This document shows positions 33,726 through 45,139 of a stretch of 64,000 nucleotides of DNA, one piece after another. The translations under genes and the position numbers were made by a program. Position 1 is the stretch's first letter; the number at the start of each line of letters is the position of its first letter. Source of the DNA: Trichostrongylus colubriformis (Eukaryota > Nematoda > Chromadorea > Rhabditida > Trichostrongylidae); the NCBI GenBank assembly GCA_963978905.1, contig OZ022259.1:23038068-23102067 (forward strand), written 5' to 3'. Below the pieces are notes generated by a model. That model ran no database searches and was not told the origin of the DNA. It saw only the letters and a list, made by a program, of their open reading frames with translations.

Positions 33726-34376
33726 AATGCTACTGGAGTTGGAGGGGGGGGGGGGGGGGGAGGAAATCGGCAAAAGCATAAGTCTCGTCCAATTTCTGCT
33801 TACAGGCACTCTCTCGATTCTTTCATGCCTAGATACAGATAACTAACAGAGAAAAGGATTGAATCATTCTTCCATTAATATTATACGAAAAATTCGCCTC
33901 AACCAGACTGAACCACCACTTGCGCGTATTCGCCTAAGCAAAGAAAAAGAAAATCCCCTTCCTCAAGGCTTAGGCTAACATAGAATGAGAAACACGAATT
34001 TGCTTTGTCGGAATGGTTTCTATGCAGAAATCGAACCCGATTCGGCTAGCGCTATGACTCCTCTGCGCTCTAGCCAGCGTTAGAGACGCAGAGTACAGTG
34101 CACTGGAGGTGTGTTGCAAGTGTTCCGATTTTTAGAGATCGGCACCGAATTGGGTCACCGCGCGCGGCGACGCTTCGCGAATAGTTCGAATGGTGGCGCG
34201 TCCTGCCGGCTGGACTCTTCCAGATTTGCCTAAGCCTTTTTAGGGAGGAGCTTTGACAGCGTGTTTTTACCTGTCTTTACCTGATTGCAATCCGCCGCGC
34301 AACCTGACCTGACCTCACCAGTCGGAACACTTGCACTCCACCCGTGCACTGGCCCCCCTAACTCCAGTAGCATCGA
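33726..34376. mobile_element. Poly-G hAT-like element, interrupted copy
   Basis: The ends (TGCTACTGGAGTTGG plus G-run, and TAACTCCAGTAGCAT) and interior match the three intact about 400-bp copies at 44,005, 51,014 and 52,076. A second element is inserted at 34,106-34,343. No clean target duplication remains for the outer element. Confidence 0.75.
34106..34343. mobile_element. hAT-like element nested in a hAT-like element
   Basis: Flanked by the 8-bp duplication GTGCACTG (34,098-34,105 and 34,344-34,351). Inverted ends share GCAAGTGTTCCGA. The interior block with GCCTAAGCCTTTTTAG and GGAGCTTTGACA matches part of the element at 10,707-10,870. Confidence 0.8.
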
Positions 34377-34379
34377 AAC

Positions 34380-35520
34380 ACGACTGTTTCACCTGCATAT
34401 TTCACATTCAAATAGAACGCGCCAATACGGCCACCGGCAGCGTCGCAGACTATGGAAGCAACTCGGAGTGGCTTTCTTGTGATACCGCCAAGTTTTCGAG
34501 AGAGACATCCTGGAGGTGTCAAGGGGTGAGGAAGGGTCATCGATAGCTGAGGTGATTACATCGTTGAGCATTGTACGTTGTCGAAATAAAAAAATTCCCG
34601 AAAAATTCAACGATAGAAGCGTAATTTGAACATTGGATCTCGCAAGCATGAATTGCACATGCTGAAAATATTTCCCTTATTTTCAGAGGACTCCACAATA
34701 CCAGTTCCTTGGCCTGCCTTGAGTGCTTTAATCATAACATGGTGAATATGAGTCTCTATTATCGATCTAAGAAACTTCACCAGCTGTATGGAATATGGTA
34801 AAGAGGATGGTTATGAAAGCAACCCACAATATTGATCCCATTTGCTCGAGAGTGCATACTGTTGCACTCAGATTCGCATAAGAAAACAGCTAATGAACAG
34901 AGATGAATTCCAAAAAGGAGCCAACGTCCGCATCGCAACATGGGACGCCTCCAACGAGCGGATCACCACCAAATTTGCTCTCCGGGGGCAACAATGACAA
35001 CCGCATTTGATGTGCGAAAAAAAATTAATTAGGAACGCGTGGACGACTTCTGCCAATCAGCCAGCTATTCATCGGGTCTACGATGTCAGTCAGTTTTTAG
35101 GCGGATGCATTTGACCAGCTAAATTCAGCTTCGTTCAAGCTGAACTTCCACTCCTAACACAACTGTACTCGTGAATATACGCGGTCGAGATTGATCAAAA
35201 TGAAACTTGAGAAATACGTTTACAGTTACCTTACCAAGCCACTTGGCTGATGTCGCACAAAATTTCTTAACCACACTTGTTCTAGGAGCCACTGGAAAGT
35301 GGAGGCTGATAAAACATAAGATACCTCATTTAGAAGTGCTCTACATGTCCTCTTCAGTACTGAACCTGTTTCACGATCAGACAACAGAATAAACATTTAT
35401 TTATGAAACCCTGTCAGGGATGTCAGGATAAATAATGACTATGACATGTGCTACCCTGTTTTAAACCATAATGTGCTCGAGAACTTCAAACGAATATCAA
35501 AGAGGGCCTAATAACAAGAG
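34380..35520. other. No recognised feature
   Basis: No repeat or gene could be supported in this 1.1 kb. Confidence 0.45.
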
Positions 35521-35527
35521 ATACACT

Positions 35528-35938
35528 CTATAAGATCACATTTCGCATTTGATTTCCATCAAATTCATACAGACTGCCCATACTCAATAAAAGCAGATCC
35601 CTACGCCGATACAACGAAGCTGAAATAAGTACGATTCGTTGCGGAGATTTGTTTCAATGCATCGGTAGTATTGAAATATACAGTGGTTAGCTAATAATAT
35701 GTAATAATGATTCATCCGATAAGAACACTTATAGGAATGGATCAGTATTTCTGAGGTAACAGTAGTAGTGGGGACAACGGCAATAATAGGAGAAATTACT
35801 TTTGTAAAAAAATGAGTAGCTTTCCTCGGGGTACTGTGTCCACTCAGCATACAGGACGACTGCATAAGCTGCTTTTGAAGTCCGCAGCAAATGCGCACTC
35901 CATATTTCACTTATAAATCTAGTAAGTCTTCGTACCAC
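35528..35938 (-). CDS. Possible two terminal exons, unrecognised protein
   Basis: Exon a (about 35,800-35,938) reads EIWSAHLLRTSKAAYAVVLY and ends with one base before a GTAATTTC donor. Exon b (35,528-35,619) begins after ACTTATTTCAG, completes the codon and runs 29 residues (RRRDLLLLSMGSLYEFDGNQ) to TAG at 35,528-35,530. The phase match supports the pair. The true 5' limit of exon a is unclear, as no strong acceptor is seen. No domain is recognised. On the plus strand a TCCTTTTCAG acceptor at about 36,055 opens a 28-codon frame to 36,141, a separate unresolved signal. Confidence 0.3.
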
Positions 35939-36149
35939 CTTTGTGAATCATTCATACCACAAACGACTAAGGATGGTAGTAATCGTACAGGTTTGCTCCT
36001 AAGCAGTCGTTATACACATATTGTTCATTTGCATTTGAATTATGTCCTTTTCAGGTTAGTGAATGCAAGTATGACACGCTTACGGTAAAGGAGGTAAAGG
36101 TGTCGGGGCAGATGCACCCAGTCTCAGGCTTATCAAACTGAAAAAGGCA

Positions 36150-38650
36150 AACGAAAGATTTAGCATGACCTACTCGGCAGGATAGGTTCAGTTCGAGGAG
36201 ATTCAGCGGGAAGGGCGAAACTTCCGGACGCGACCTTGTTCATCAAAAGAATATCCTCAGGTGTTCGCGATTTCTCTATAACATTACAATCTATTGCAAT
36301 CGAATTGAAGATTCACACCAGTACGTTACCAGGTGCACTGTCATGTACTGGTTGGCTTGCTGGCTGTCATGTACTATTCATTATTTATCAAGCCGGCTGG
36401 CACTGATGATGCACTGCTGTCTAATAAAAACGGTTTTGATGTTTTTGATTTTTGATGGCTGCTGATTTTCGCCGCAAACCGAGATGCGAAAGTTGGTTCG
36501 AGTAAATGATAGATAACAGTATGGTCTCGGACGGGGCTCGATCCAACGTTCCATGCTTTCCGAGCATACGTCACCTTAATAGGTAACGTTTGCCAGTATA
36601 AGAAGCTGAGTAAGAAGAAAGGGGTCTCAGTAGTGAAATGGATTGACTTGTATGCTTGAAAAGTTTGAAGTGCGGGTTAAAGACCCGTCCGAGACCAAAG
36701 CTTGTTCCTGTAGGTCAGCATACTTGCAACAGTTTAATAATAAATAATAACTCTAAAGATACCGGGGGAGCAAGAAAGGGAAGCATATCTAGAATCAGCA
36801 TTGTCTGCAGAAGGGATAATGTGTAGCGAAACTTGAGCTGAAAAACGCGTCTTTGGAGCGGTACTGTAATCTTCACCTTGCGCTGCACACTTCTGGCCGC
36901 ACTGTCTGCTAACGGCGGTCAGAGAAGAGTCATCCGATGTCGTGTGGGCGAATGCGACTTCATTCATGATTATGTGATGCAAGTGAAACAACGAATAAGT
37001 GGAACAATGAAAGGGAGAATAAGCGAAGGGAGGGAAAAAACGTGTTTTAAAAAACATTCAATGAATTCACATTAGACTTCATGGCAAGGCGTCGTATGTG
37101 CATTAGCGGTAGGCGGAACGAGCTATAAGTGTTTACCGTAGGCTAAAATTTGCACGTAAAGGCATCGGGAGGGGTGAGGAAAATGAGAACTGGGAATCTA
37201 TGTTCTCTGAAAACTAACCTTCCATCTTAGAAAAGGTCTAGGTAACGAAACTCGCATTGAAAAAAAAGCAGCTTGGGGTATTTCACGATCCCGTAGCACG
37301 GCGTGCTGCACTGCAGTTCATCAACCGGGCGAGTTGATGGCAGGGTCAAGCCTCCGTCGAGAAATCCTCAACAGGTGAGAGCTCGTATTTGATCCGATAG
37401 GAGGGGATGGGAGGGGGGTAGTAATGGTTGAGGCAGGCAGTGATCAATCGAATTTTTCAGGGTGAGGGCAAAGTCTGTGTAAAGAGGGAGACGTGATAAA
37501 ACTGGCTAACTGGGTTCAAACCCGAAACTAATTTAACGTAATCATCATGGGAACCTCATGCATGACGCGATCCACAACGAAGCTAGTCAATGTCAATACC
37601 TTTCATTGGTCCGCTGGCATCGAAACTACGAACAGAGAGACCGAGATTCACCGATAAACCGTGAAAGCGGCACCTGTTCACGGGTGCCACCTTGGATGAA
37701 TACACCAGAACTATGGGATGAAACAAACAATTAGCTGACATGGGCTTTTTTAATATCCTACCACGAATTTTAGCAAATAAACTGGTGTTGATAAGCAACT
37801 ATGCGGACCGAACAGCATTTGTATTCACTGAGAATGGAAAGGATACCCTCATGCATGGCGCATCCCGCAATGAGGCCAGCCGAGGCCAATCACCCTCTTG
37901 TTGGTCTTCTGAGAGCAGAAGATGCGTACTGGAGGCGTAACAGACAGAATGGATCATTTGTTTCAAAGATTCTTGGGAAGATCTCGCAAATTCGACAAAA
38001 AAAACTTGCTCGACTGGCTTCCATGTGAATAACCTCTTTCTTTTCGGAGATATTGCATAGTTTAAGTAGTGTTTAGAAAGCGGTAACCTCGCTAAATTTT
38101 CTTCTACTGGATACCCACACCGAGAACTACCCAGCCATCAAGGAAACCAAGCGGCAAGTAGATTGATTTAAGGGAGGTAATGACGAAACATTTTACAGTA
38201 CTTTGAAAGGTGAAATCTAAGTTTCAAGTATCCAAAAAATGTCCAAATTCAGTATCGGGAAGATACCGCGCCCAATCCGATCACTGCGTCGCTACCGCAA
38301 CAGCGAACGCGGCAGATGTGGCGCAGCGGAGCGCATTACATGTCTCCTTTTAGTTTCTAACTTTTCCATCCTTGTATTTTTCATACTTTATCCCTCCCGT
38401 ATAATCTGCAGGACTTTACAAGAAGCTAACTTCAGTACCCAACCAAACATTTACCGTAACCCTCTGTCGTCAATTTCAGTGTACGTGACGAGTTTTAAGC
38501 CTTCTCCCTTGTCATCAGATGACGGGCACATTGCCCATGGTCGGCAACGCTTTCTTTCCGGGATATAAGTCTTCAGTTTTGTTAGGTTATTATTTCTCTC
38601 AGACGCCCTTGTCTCGGAATATGTATAAGTACTGGATTTTGTCAGGTTCT
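36150..38650. other. No confident gene
   Basis: Contains a short inverted repeat (36,522-36,535 with 36,683-36,696, GGTCTCGGACGGG) and the dispersed CATGCATGGCGCATCCC repeat at 37,803-37,900. The ORF at 38,239-38,568 has a hydrophobic stretch but no splice support. Confidence 0.45.
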
Positions 38651-38689
38651 CATTTTTCTTATTTTGTCAGAAGTTTGGCCTTAGTGTTT

Positions 38690-39900
38690 TTTTAACCATA
38701 GGCTTGAATTTCCTTGATGCAATGGCTCGCATTGGCTGGGTAGAAACCACAGAAATGGTGGACACTGAAGAAGGGGGGAGGGGGGTTATGAAGGACCCCT
38801 TTTCTGGGAGCGGGGGGTCGTATTTCTTGAAAATTTTCCTCGATGCCACGCCTGACCCTGGTTGTTGGCCAGAGCGTGCCAAGACTCGCGGCTGGCTGAT
38901 TCAACCTTTCCGCTCGACTACAGTCTACCCCGGTAGTGACGCAGAGGGCGCGAGAGAGAGGTGAGGTTTTCCGGCAACTATTTCTCGGTTTTTTTTTCGC
39001 CGTTTTATTTCGCTATTTCTCTACTATGACATTGCTGATACCTCTTATTTTATTAGGTGTGTGCAGAATAAATGGCCAAAACATAAGTGGCCATAACATC
39101 GCTCAGACACAACTTTTTTGGCGAAATAAAAACCATTCGAATCTGCCGAATTTTGCCAACGATCTGGTAAAGAAAATCTGCCATCACGATCAAATGTCGA
39201 AAATGGCATTTTCACCCTGCATAGTATCGACGAATTTCTTCTGACGCAGGTTTGCATCGAGAACACGGAAAAAGTGGTAATCCGTTGGAGATAGGTCTAA
39301 GAGATAAGGAGGGTGAGGGAGAGTCTCGATGCCTAACTGCATCAGTTTCTGCCAGGTGGCTTGCGAAGTGTGGGGTTTTGCGTTGTTTTGCGCACCCAGC
39401 AAAAACTATGCAGTTAGCGTCAGCATCAGCATCACGGATCAGAACTGCATCAGTTTTTGCTGGGGGCGCAATACGACGCAAAAACCACACTTCGCAAGTC
39501 ACCGGCAGGAACTGATGCAGTTAGGCAGCGAGACTTCCCTCACCTCCCCTTATTCTCCAGACCTATCCCTGACGGATCACCACTTTTTCCAGGTTCTCGA
39601 TACAAACCTGCGTCAGAAGGAGTTCGCCGATACAAGGCAGGTTAAAAATGCCATCGTTGACTTTATTAATTTTCGCAATCCAGAATTTTATCATGATTGT
39701 ATATCTTCTTCACCAGATCGTTGACAAGGGTGTGTAGATTCAAATGGTTTTCATTTCGACAAATAAAGCTGTGTCTGAGCGAAGTTATGGTGTTTTGAAA
39801 GAAGTGGTCCGTTTTGGCCATTCATTCTGCACACACCTATTATATTCCACGATCTACCGAATTTACCCCTTACGGTGTCTTCAATGTTATTCACGCGAGC
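38690..39900 (-). mobile_element. MITE relative interrupted by mariner foldback
   Basis: The sequence left of 39,052 (TTCGCCGTTTTATTTCGC block) and right of 39,841 (ACCGAATTTACCCCTTACGG) together resemble the element at 31,941-32,358 in reverse. A third relative is 54,800-55,340. The 39,053-39,840 element was inserted into it. Confidence 0.65.
39053..39840. mobile_element. Palindromic mariner derivative, 788 bp
   Basis: Inverted ends containing AGGTGTGTGCAGAAT and GGCCAAAAC lie between TA at 39,051-39,052 and 39,841-39,842. Both halves carry the 3' portion of a mariner-type transposase pointing outward. On the minus strand, left half: LPHPPYLLDLSPTDYHFF. On the plus strand, right half: PYSPDLSLTDHHFF and NFRNPEFYHD. 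The two halves meet near 39,420. The N-terminal half is absent, so it is a foldback made of two mariner 3' ends. Confidence 0.88.
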
Positions 39901-40244
39901 CTGTAACTTCTACTGTGTAAACAGTGCGAGTACTTGGGAGCGATTCAACTGAAGCTCATAACTTCACCTGGAAAATAGTCCAAAAACAAGGAAACTATGG
40001 CGTTCATCGAAGCATCCTTTCCCACACTTCTTATCACTGCACGACACTGTAAAATATGCTTTCTGATTGATTATCTTTCCTAATTAAGATAGCAGCAGAG
40101 CTACTGTAGCGACCATGCCCACAAGAGGTGCCAAAGAGTAATTTTGCTCACGGCTCGCATCCACCAAGTGTACAGGACAGATGGCAATGATAGAGATGAA
40201 AGCGTTGGAGCAAAATATTCCTTCAATGTTTCTCTAAATTTTAG

Positions 40245-40496
40245 GGACAAGCTGTGGTTCACTACTTTCACCGTCACGAAAACATGGACTCTTCAGCCGG
40301 CACAGTTGGGCTACAGAGCACCTACGGCATTAAAGTCGCCTACATTAGCAGAGTTAGGCTCCGTGGCGGGTCCCTTGAGAGAAGTTTCCTGAGAACCGAC
40401 CCTTCGGTTCATAGTAGTCGCAGAGCTCTCGCTGCAGGACAACGCTGCCATGATCTGATGTGTCATCTTTCATGCCACCAACCCGCCTCCGGATAG
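40245..40496 (+). CDS. Possible exon, unrecognised
   Basis: A consensus nematode acceptor CTAAATTTTAG ends at 40,244. The following frame is open for 83 codons to TAG at 40,494-40,496 and reads VVHYFHRHENMDSSAG and GIKVAYISRVRLRGGS. Competing open frames overlap it on both strands and no donor or upstream partner was found. It could be a terminal exon or a pseudo-exon. Confidence 0.25.
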   Translation, partial: GQAVVHYFHRHENMDSSAGTVGLQSTYGIKVAYISRVRLRGGSLERSFLRTDPSVHSSRRALAAGQRCHDLMCHLSCHQPASG

Positions 40497-40998
40497 AAAA
40501 GAAGAGAGTTGGGAACCCGGAGAAAACGGATTGTTGGAGGACACCACCCAATATGAATATGAATCCGTTACGGACTTTATTGATAGCGGTTATGTCTGTC
40601 ATTAAGTTTGTGAATGGAAATACCTTGTCAAAATCTGCTGAAATTCGACTAATATAGTGTTGAAGGTACTGGGAGAAAAATTACGCTTTTTTGGTCCCCC
40701 TTGTACTGCATTCATATCGAAACACTGAAGTGTGACGTAAGCAGCGTAACACGACTCCCCCACACTCTGTTAAATTTCAACGTAGTGCACGAAATCTGCG
40801 TGAATAATCATTAGCGAAGTATAGAAGAGCTAGTTCAGTCACCTATCGAAACCAAACACCCAGAAAATTACCTCAGGACAAGTATCCCTCGATGTAAGCT
40901 GCATTCTCCATTTCGAAATACATGCCTGACAGAACTTATGATTACATGGACTTACACTGAAAAGTCAACATTACAATTCTGTTTTCCAGAACATTCAA

Positions 40999-41467
40999 AG
41001 GCACACCACGCGATAATCACATTAGTGGTTTTATTTTTTGGAAAAAGTAGGTCCTTGGATAACTGCTCAGACTGCATCTTTGTTGCAGCTGCACGGTGCA
41101 CCTCACGGTGTTGTGCCTGCTTGAACACAACCGAACCACGCCCACTCAACCAAATCACATCGGGCCTTAGACGAACGAACTGCGATGTAGAAGCAAGCTG
41201 CCTTCATCATCAAAGTGGCGTTTCACCGAATTACCTTCTCTTACAGTATGTTCTCTTCTCCAAGTAAGCGTCATGTCGGAAATTTATTCGTTTGAGGCTA
41301 GGTGTGATTGAGTTGAGTGGGCGTGGCTCGGTTGTGTTCAAGCAGGCACAACACCGTAAGGGTGTACCGTGCACTCGCAACGAAGATGCAGCGTGAGCGA
41401 TTCTCTAAGGACCTACTTTTCCCAAAAAGGAAAACCACTGATGTGATTACCGCGTGATGTGCCTTTA
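40999..41467. mobile_element. Foldback element, copy 2
   Basis: Same family as 32,349-32,828: arms with AAAGGCACACCACGCG, TAGGTCCTTGGATAACTG and CACGCCCACTCAACC, inverted about a centre near 41,235. No coding capacity. Confidence 0.83.
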
Positions 41468-41553
41468 ACAAATTGAGTTATAGAATCCTAGCCATTTCTG
41501 TTCCAGCCAAGGAAAAGGCTGGGGTGGCTGCGTTCGAAAAACATCGTCAAGGA

Positions 41554-41672
41554 TGGAACGGCCTTATGCTGCAGTCACACTTCAAGATCTCAAGATGAAA
41601 AACTCGCGTGCACAAGTGCGGCGCCGCAAAATCACAAAATGGTTAGATCGCGAAGTCTAACTGTGACCTTAG
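41554..41672. mobile_element. PIF/Harbinger-like MITE, decayed
   Basis: Ends resemble GGCCTTATGCTGCAGTC and GAAGTCTAACTGTGACC with TTA on the right; interior GCCGCAAAATCACAAAAT is the family motif. Confidence 0.6.
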
Positions 41673-41796
41673 AGAGGCAATGGATTCGTTTAACAGCGGG
41701 CAGCCAAAGGTCATGGAGACACGATGCAATGCCGCTGATTGCTAAAATCATTTACAATTCAACTCTATATATTATACTCACTTCACTGCCTCATAG

Positions 41797-41999
41797 AAGA
41801 TGGCAAAACAGATGCTACACGTCAGATGTTCTTCAATTTCACTGAACCACTTAACAAGATCCTTTCCGAGCTCATTCTTCGTTCCAGTGCATTCCTAGGA
41901 TTCACTTCACGATTTAATTTAGTTGCGTGGGCCACAACTTACAAGGACCATAAACCTCGAAATACCTCAGTTCCCAACCTCGACGGTGGACTGGCATCA
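41797..41999 (+). CDS. Possible exon, unrecognised
   Basis: From a weak CCTCATAG acceptor the frame is open to a GTATTTTC donor at 42,000. It reads KTDATRQMFFNFTEPLNKIL and YKDHKPRNTSVPNLDGG. The opening has a faint resemblance to the first helix of CAP-superfamily secreted proteins common in strongylid worms, but the diagnostic motifs are not visible. A further open segment follows a TTCAG acceptor near 42,380. Treat as unassigned. Confidence 0.22.
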
Positions 42000-42009
42000 G
42001 TATTTTCTT

Positions 42010-43860
42010 CCTAGAATATAAAGCAAGAATGAGGCAAGAAATAGAATTTTAGAGTAGCACCCAACCATTTGCCGCTTCTCAGATCGTTGCAAGATTCTTT
42101 CACGTGACCCAGCCTCAGTACCTAAAAAACTTTGCCAGTCAACCTCTGCATCGAAAAATTCAAACCAGACATGGTCAAGTTGAGCGGTCCAAAAAAGCTC
42201 TGCTAGATTGTATTGATCATGACGTTGTGATATTCCTCAAGGATCATAGGTGTCCACTAGGGTACATGTATATGAAGTAGACTGGGAATAAATGTGAAAG
42301 AACAATGCTGGCTTCAAAATTTTATTACAAAACATGGAAGATGAAAAATTTGGAGTCTCACACCGTTTTTGCACATTCAGATTGGCATGAGGGCTCGGGA
42401 CCGAACAATACTCAGACTGGAATTAGTTCCGCTATCTGGCAAAATGTCATGCTACAACCCGTATTTGCAGTCGGTTGCAATGTGCGCGCTGTTCTATGCA
42501 AAATTATCCATATGAAAGTACAAAAAAAATTACGTACCGTCTACTCTTTGCACTGCGACACTTGAACCAGTCGACTCCTCGACCACCACACGAGAGGAAC
42601 TACAGTGGAAGTTTAGACGAACGCTATGTGGTCCTGCAAGTATTAATGCTTCAACAAATCCGTTGTGAGATCAGCACAGTGCTATGTGAAAGGCAGATTG
42701 CAAGAAGATGCAGCGAAATTCTCAAAAAAGTATGTCAATCCAGTTTTGATCTCTCCCAAACCACATCGCGAGGGAACTAAGGCAATCCCTTTTTCTCAAA
42801 TTTTTTATTCTTCCTTCGTGGTAAAATTTCCATTAACTTCGAACAAGACTTTTGTTGAAACATCCTTGCGGAGTGCTTATTGCCATTTTCGGAGTTTTCA
42901 TTTTTTTAAATTCTGTGTAATTTGTAGTTGTGTTTGAAAACTGTTGAGATGATGGGTGGGTATCCACAAGCTCGTGGCGACAGATTCACGGCAACTACAT
43001 TCCCACTCGAATATTATTCTTCTTCTATCGCGAGTTCTAGTCTACGTGTTTGTGTGACTGCTCGGAGTTCAGCATTGTCCTTCGCCAAGGTGTGGCAAGA
43101 AAAGTAACATGGTGAGAAGGAGATAAAAGTAAATGAATTGAATTGCGTCAAATCAGTGCGGAACGATCGGGAAAATTCAATGCCTGAGCGCCACAGCAGT
43201 AGTCGTACTATTGCGTCGCAAAGTACGAATGCAATGTCACTGCTGGATCTTGTCCAGCACGAATGTTTTATAGTATGGCAAAAGTGGAGTTGGCGATAGG
43301 CCACCCTCCTGCTGAGCTAAATATGAATTCAATAGCCAAATGCCACTGGGATTTCAGATCGAAGTCTCACAAAAACGTGAGCAACTTTCAGCTACCATTT
43401 ATACATTTTCTATTTGCAAAGGCATTCCATGAAGATTCATCATTTTCGGATACTAGCGCTCGAAAACTGTACCCAACAATGAATATAAAAGTTCACGTTG
43501 ATCGACATAAGGGTGAATGGACAATTCTCGTGACTTCAAACACATGCATAAGAGCGTCTGTTATGAGCAAAAGTGGGATCTAGGGGAGCAAGAATGCGAT
43601 AATTTTCGAAAATATTCATTGAAACTGACCGTTTGATGCGCTTATGACATCTCCGTTTGATAAGCTCACCTTCTTCCGCAGTGGTACTGGCTCTCCATTG
43701 ATTAGTAGTGAGCATCCCCTAAAAAAACCTTAAGAATTAAAATAGTGTTTATTCACAATCTGGATTCCAATGAAAATCGCTTCAAACTACTTCGATAAGT
43801 GATACAAGGCTCTGTTCCAGGCTGGCACCACGCAAGCTGGGCACAAACTAACTTGCGCGA
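42010..43860. other. Unassigned stretch
   Basis: Several ORFs of 86-106 codons, none with matching splice sites at both ends. No repeat is recognised. Confidence 0.4.
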
Positions 43861-43867
43861 AGTCAAG

Positions 43868-44004
43868 CCCGCCTTCATACTCTGAAGTGCCGGCTACAGA
43901 GCGCGGCTGCGACTTTATTTCCGTCCACTCCCATGCCACTATGCCTCCCTGCCTGTGAGTGCAGCCATGCCCAGCTACCAGTGCCACCGCAGAGTATGAA
44001 GATG
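43868..44004. mobile_element. PIF/Harbinger-like MITE, left part
   Basis: The left end (CCGCCTTCATACTCTG) and interior (GCAGCCATGCCCAGC) match the family of 29,577-29,733. Its right end (GAGTATGAAG) is split by the hAT-like element at 44,005-44,404, so it is the older of the two. Confidence 0.68.
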
Positions 44005-44404
44005 GGTGCTACTGGAGTTGGGGGGGGGGGGGGCCAGCGCACTGTGCTCTGCGTCTCTAACGCAGGGATAGAGCGCAGAGAAGCCATAGCGCTAGCCGAA
44101 TCGGCTTCGAATACTGCATAGAAATGATTCTAATGAAGCAAATTCGTGCTTTTTTTCCATCCTATGTTAGCCTAAGCCTTGGGGAAGGAGATTCCCTTTC
44201 CCTAGGCTTAGGCGAATATGCGTAAGTGGTTGTTTAGTCTAGTTGAAGTGAATTTCTCGTTATATTCTGATGGAGGAATAGTTTGATTGTTTTTTCAGTT
44301 AGTTAGCTGTATCTAGGCATAAAATAACCTTGAGAGTGCCTATAAACAGAAATTGGGGGCAACTTATGCTTTTATCGAGTGGCCCCCCCAACTCCAGTAG
44401 CGCC
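44005..44404. mobile_element. Poly-G hAT-like element, 400 bp, copy b
   Basis: Flanked by a perfect 8-bp duplication TGAAGATG (43,997-44,004 and 44,405-44,412). Inverted ends GGTGCTACTGGAGTTGG plus a G-run. The interior contains AGAGACGCAGA-type and TTAGGCGAATA blocks. No transposase. Confidence 0.9.
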
Positions 44405-44485
44405 TGAAGATGGCCCGAATCGGTCGTTATGTGTGCATTGTCTGGCGATAGGAAAAAAGGACCAGGATGAGTCCATCAAGATCTT

Positions 44486-45132
44486 ATTGATAAATCCAGA
44501 CATTCGCGCGGCGCGTGTCGTGCGCAGCCTCTCTGGCTTACTGCCAGCAGTGGCCGTAGTCCAGCGCGCGCGCTTCTAATGCCCTTTTATGAATTGCTAT
44601 GTGACGAGCTGCTGCCATTGACACTTTTCACTGGCTGTCACATTCATTATTGTGACGAATTTGGTTTGGGGTGAGGAAAGAGAAAGAAGATGCGAAGTGG
44701 AAGAATCTTTCCTCTCGTCGGAAATCCCTTCTTGCAAATAGGAAGTGTTCCATCCATCCCGAAGCTCCTTTCTACTCCCATCATAAGTTGGAACTCACGT
44801 CCAACCACAGTAGGACTAGTATATTCTGTGTAAAGGGAAAAGGGTGTAAACTTCAACCCGAGACTTTAGTGTATCCCTTTATCTAAGCCACAATTGATGA
44901 AGATAGGTTTCCTCTCCCAGATAAGGCTTAGGCAAAAGCCTAGGCAAAAATAGCGTCCACGGCAGAGCGCTCTTTCACCCCAACTACATCAGCACCAATG
45001 TTTGTCGTATATGAATGTCAAATAACACCGCTCGAAACTTTGGCGTTCCTCAACTCGGAGAAGAAACAGCGCGCTAGGGCGCCAAAGAAGGTGCGCGCGC
45101 GATACGCGCCGCGCGAATGTCTGGATTTATCC
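44486..45132. repeat. Inverted repeat, about 650 bp apart
   Basis: GATAAATCCAGACATTCGCG at 44,489 is exactly repeated in reverse at about 45,110-45,139. Between them are GC-rich CGCGCGC blocks and a segment with GGCTTAGGCAAAAGCC. Probably a foldback element with another element inserted. Confidence 0.6.
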
Positions 45133-45139
45133 TTGCGAT

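Noticed and set aside
41797..42565. CAP-superfamily (activation-associated secreted) protein gene
   Set aside because: Only a faint match to the first helix; the expected histidine, glutamate and cysteine motifs are not found in order.
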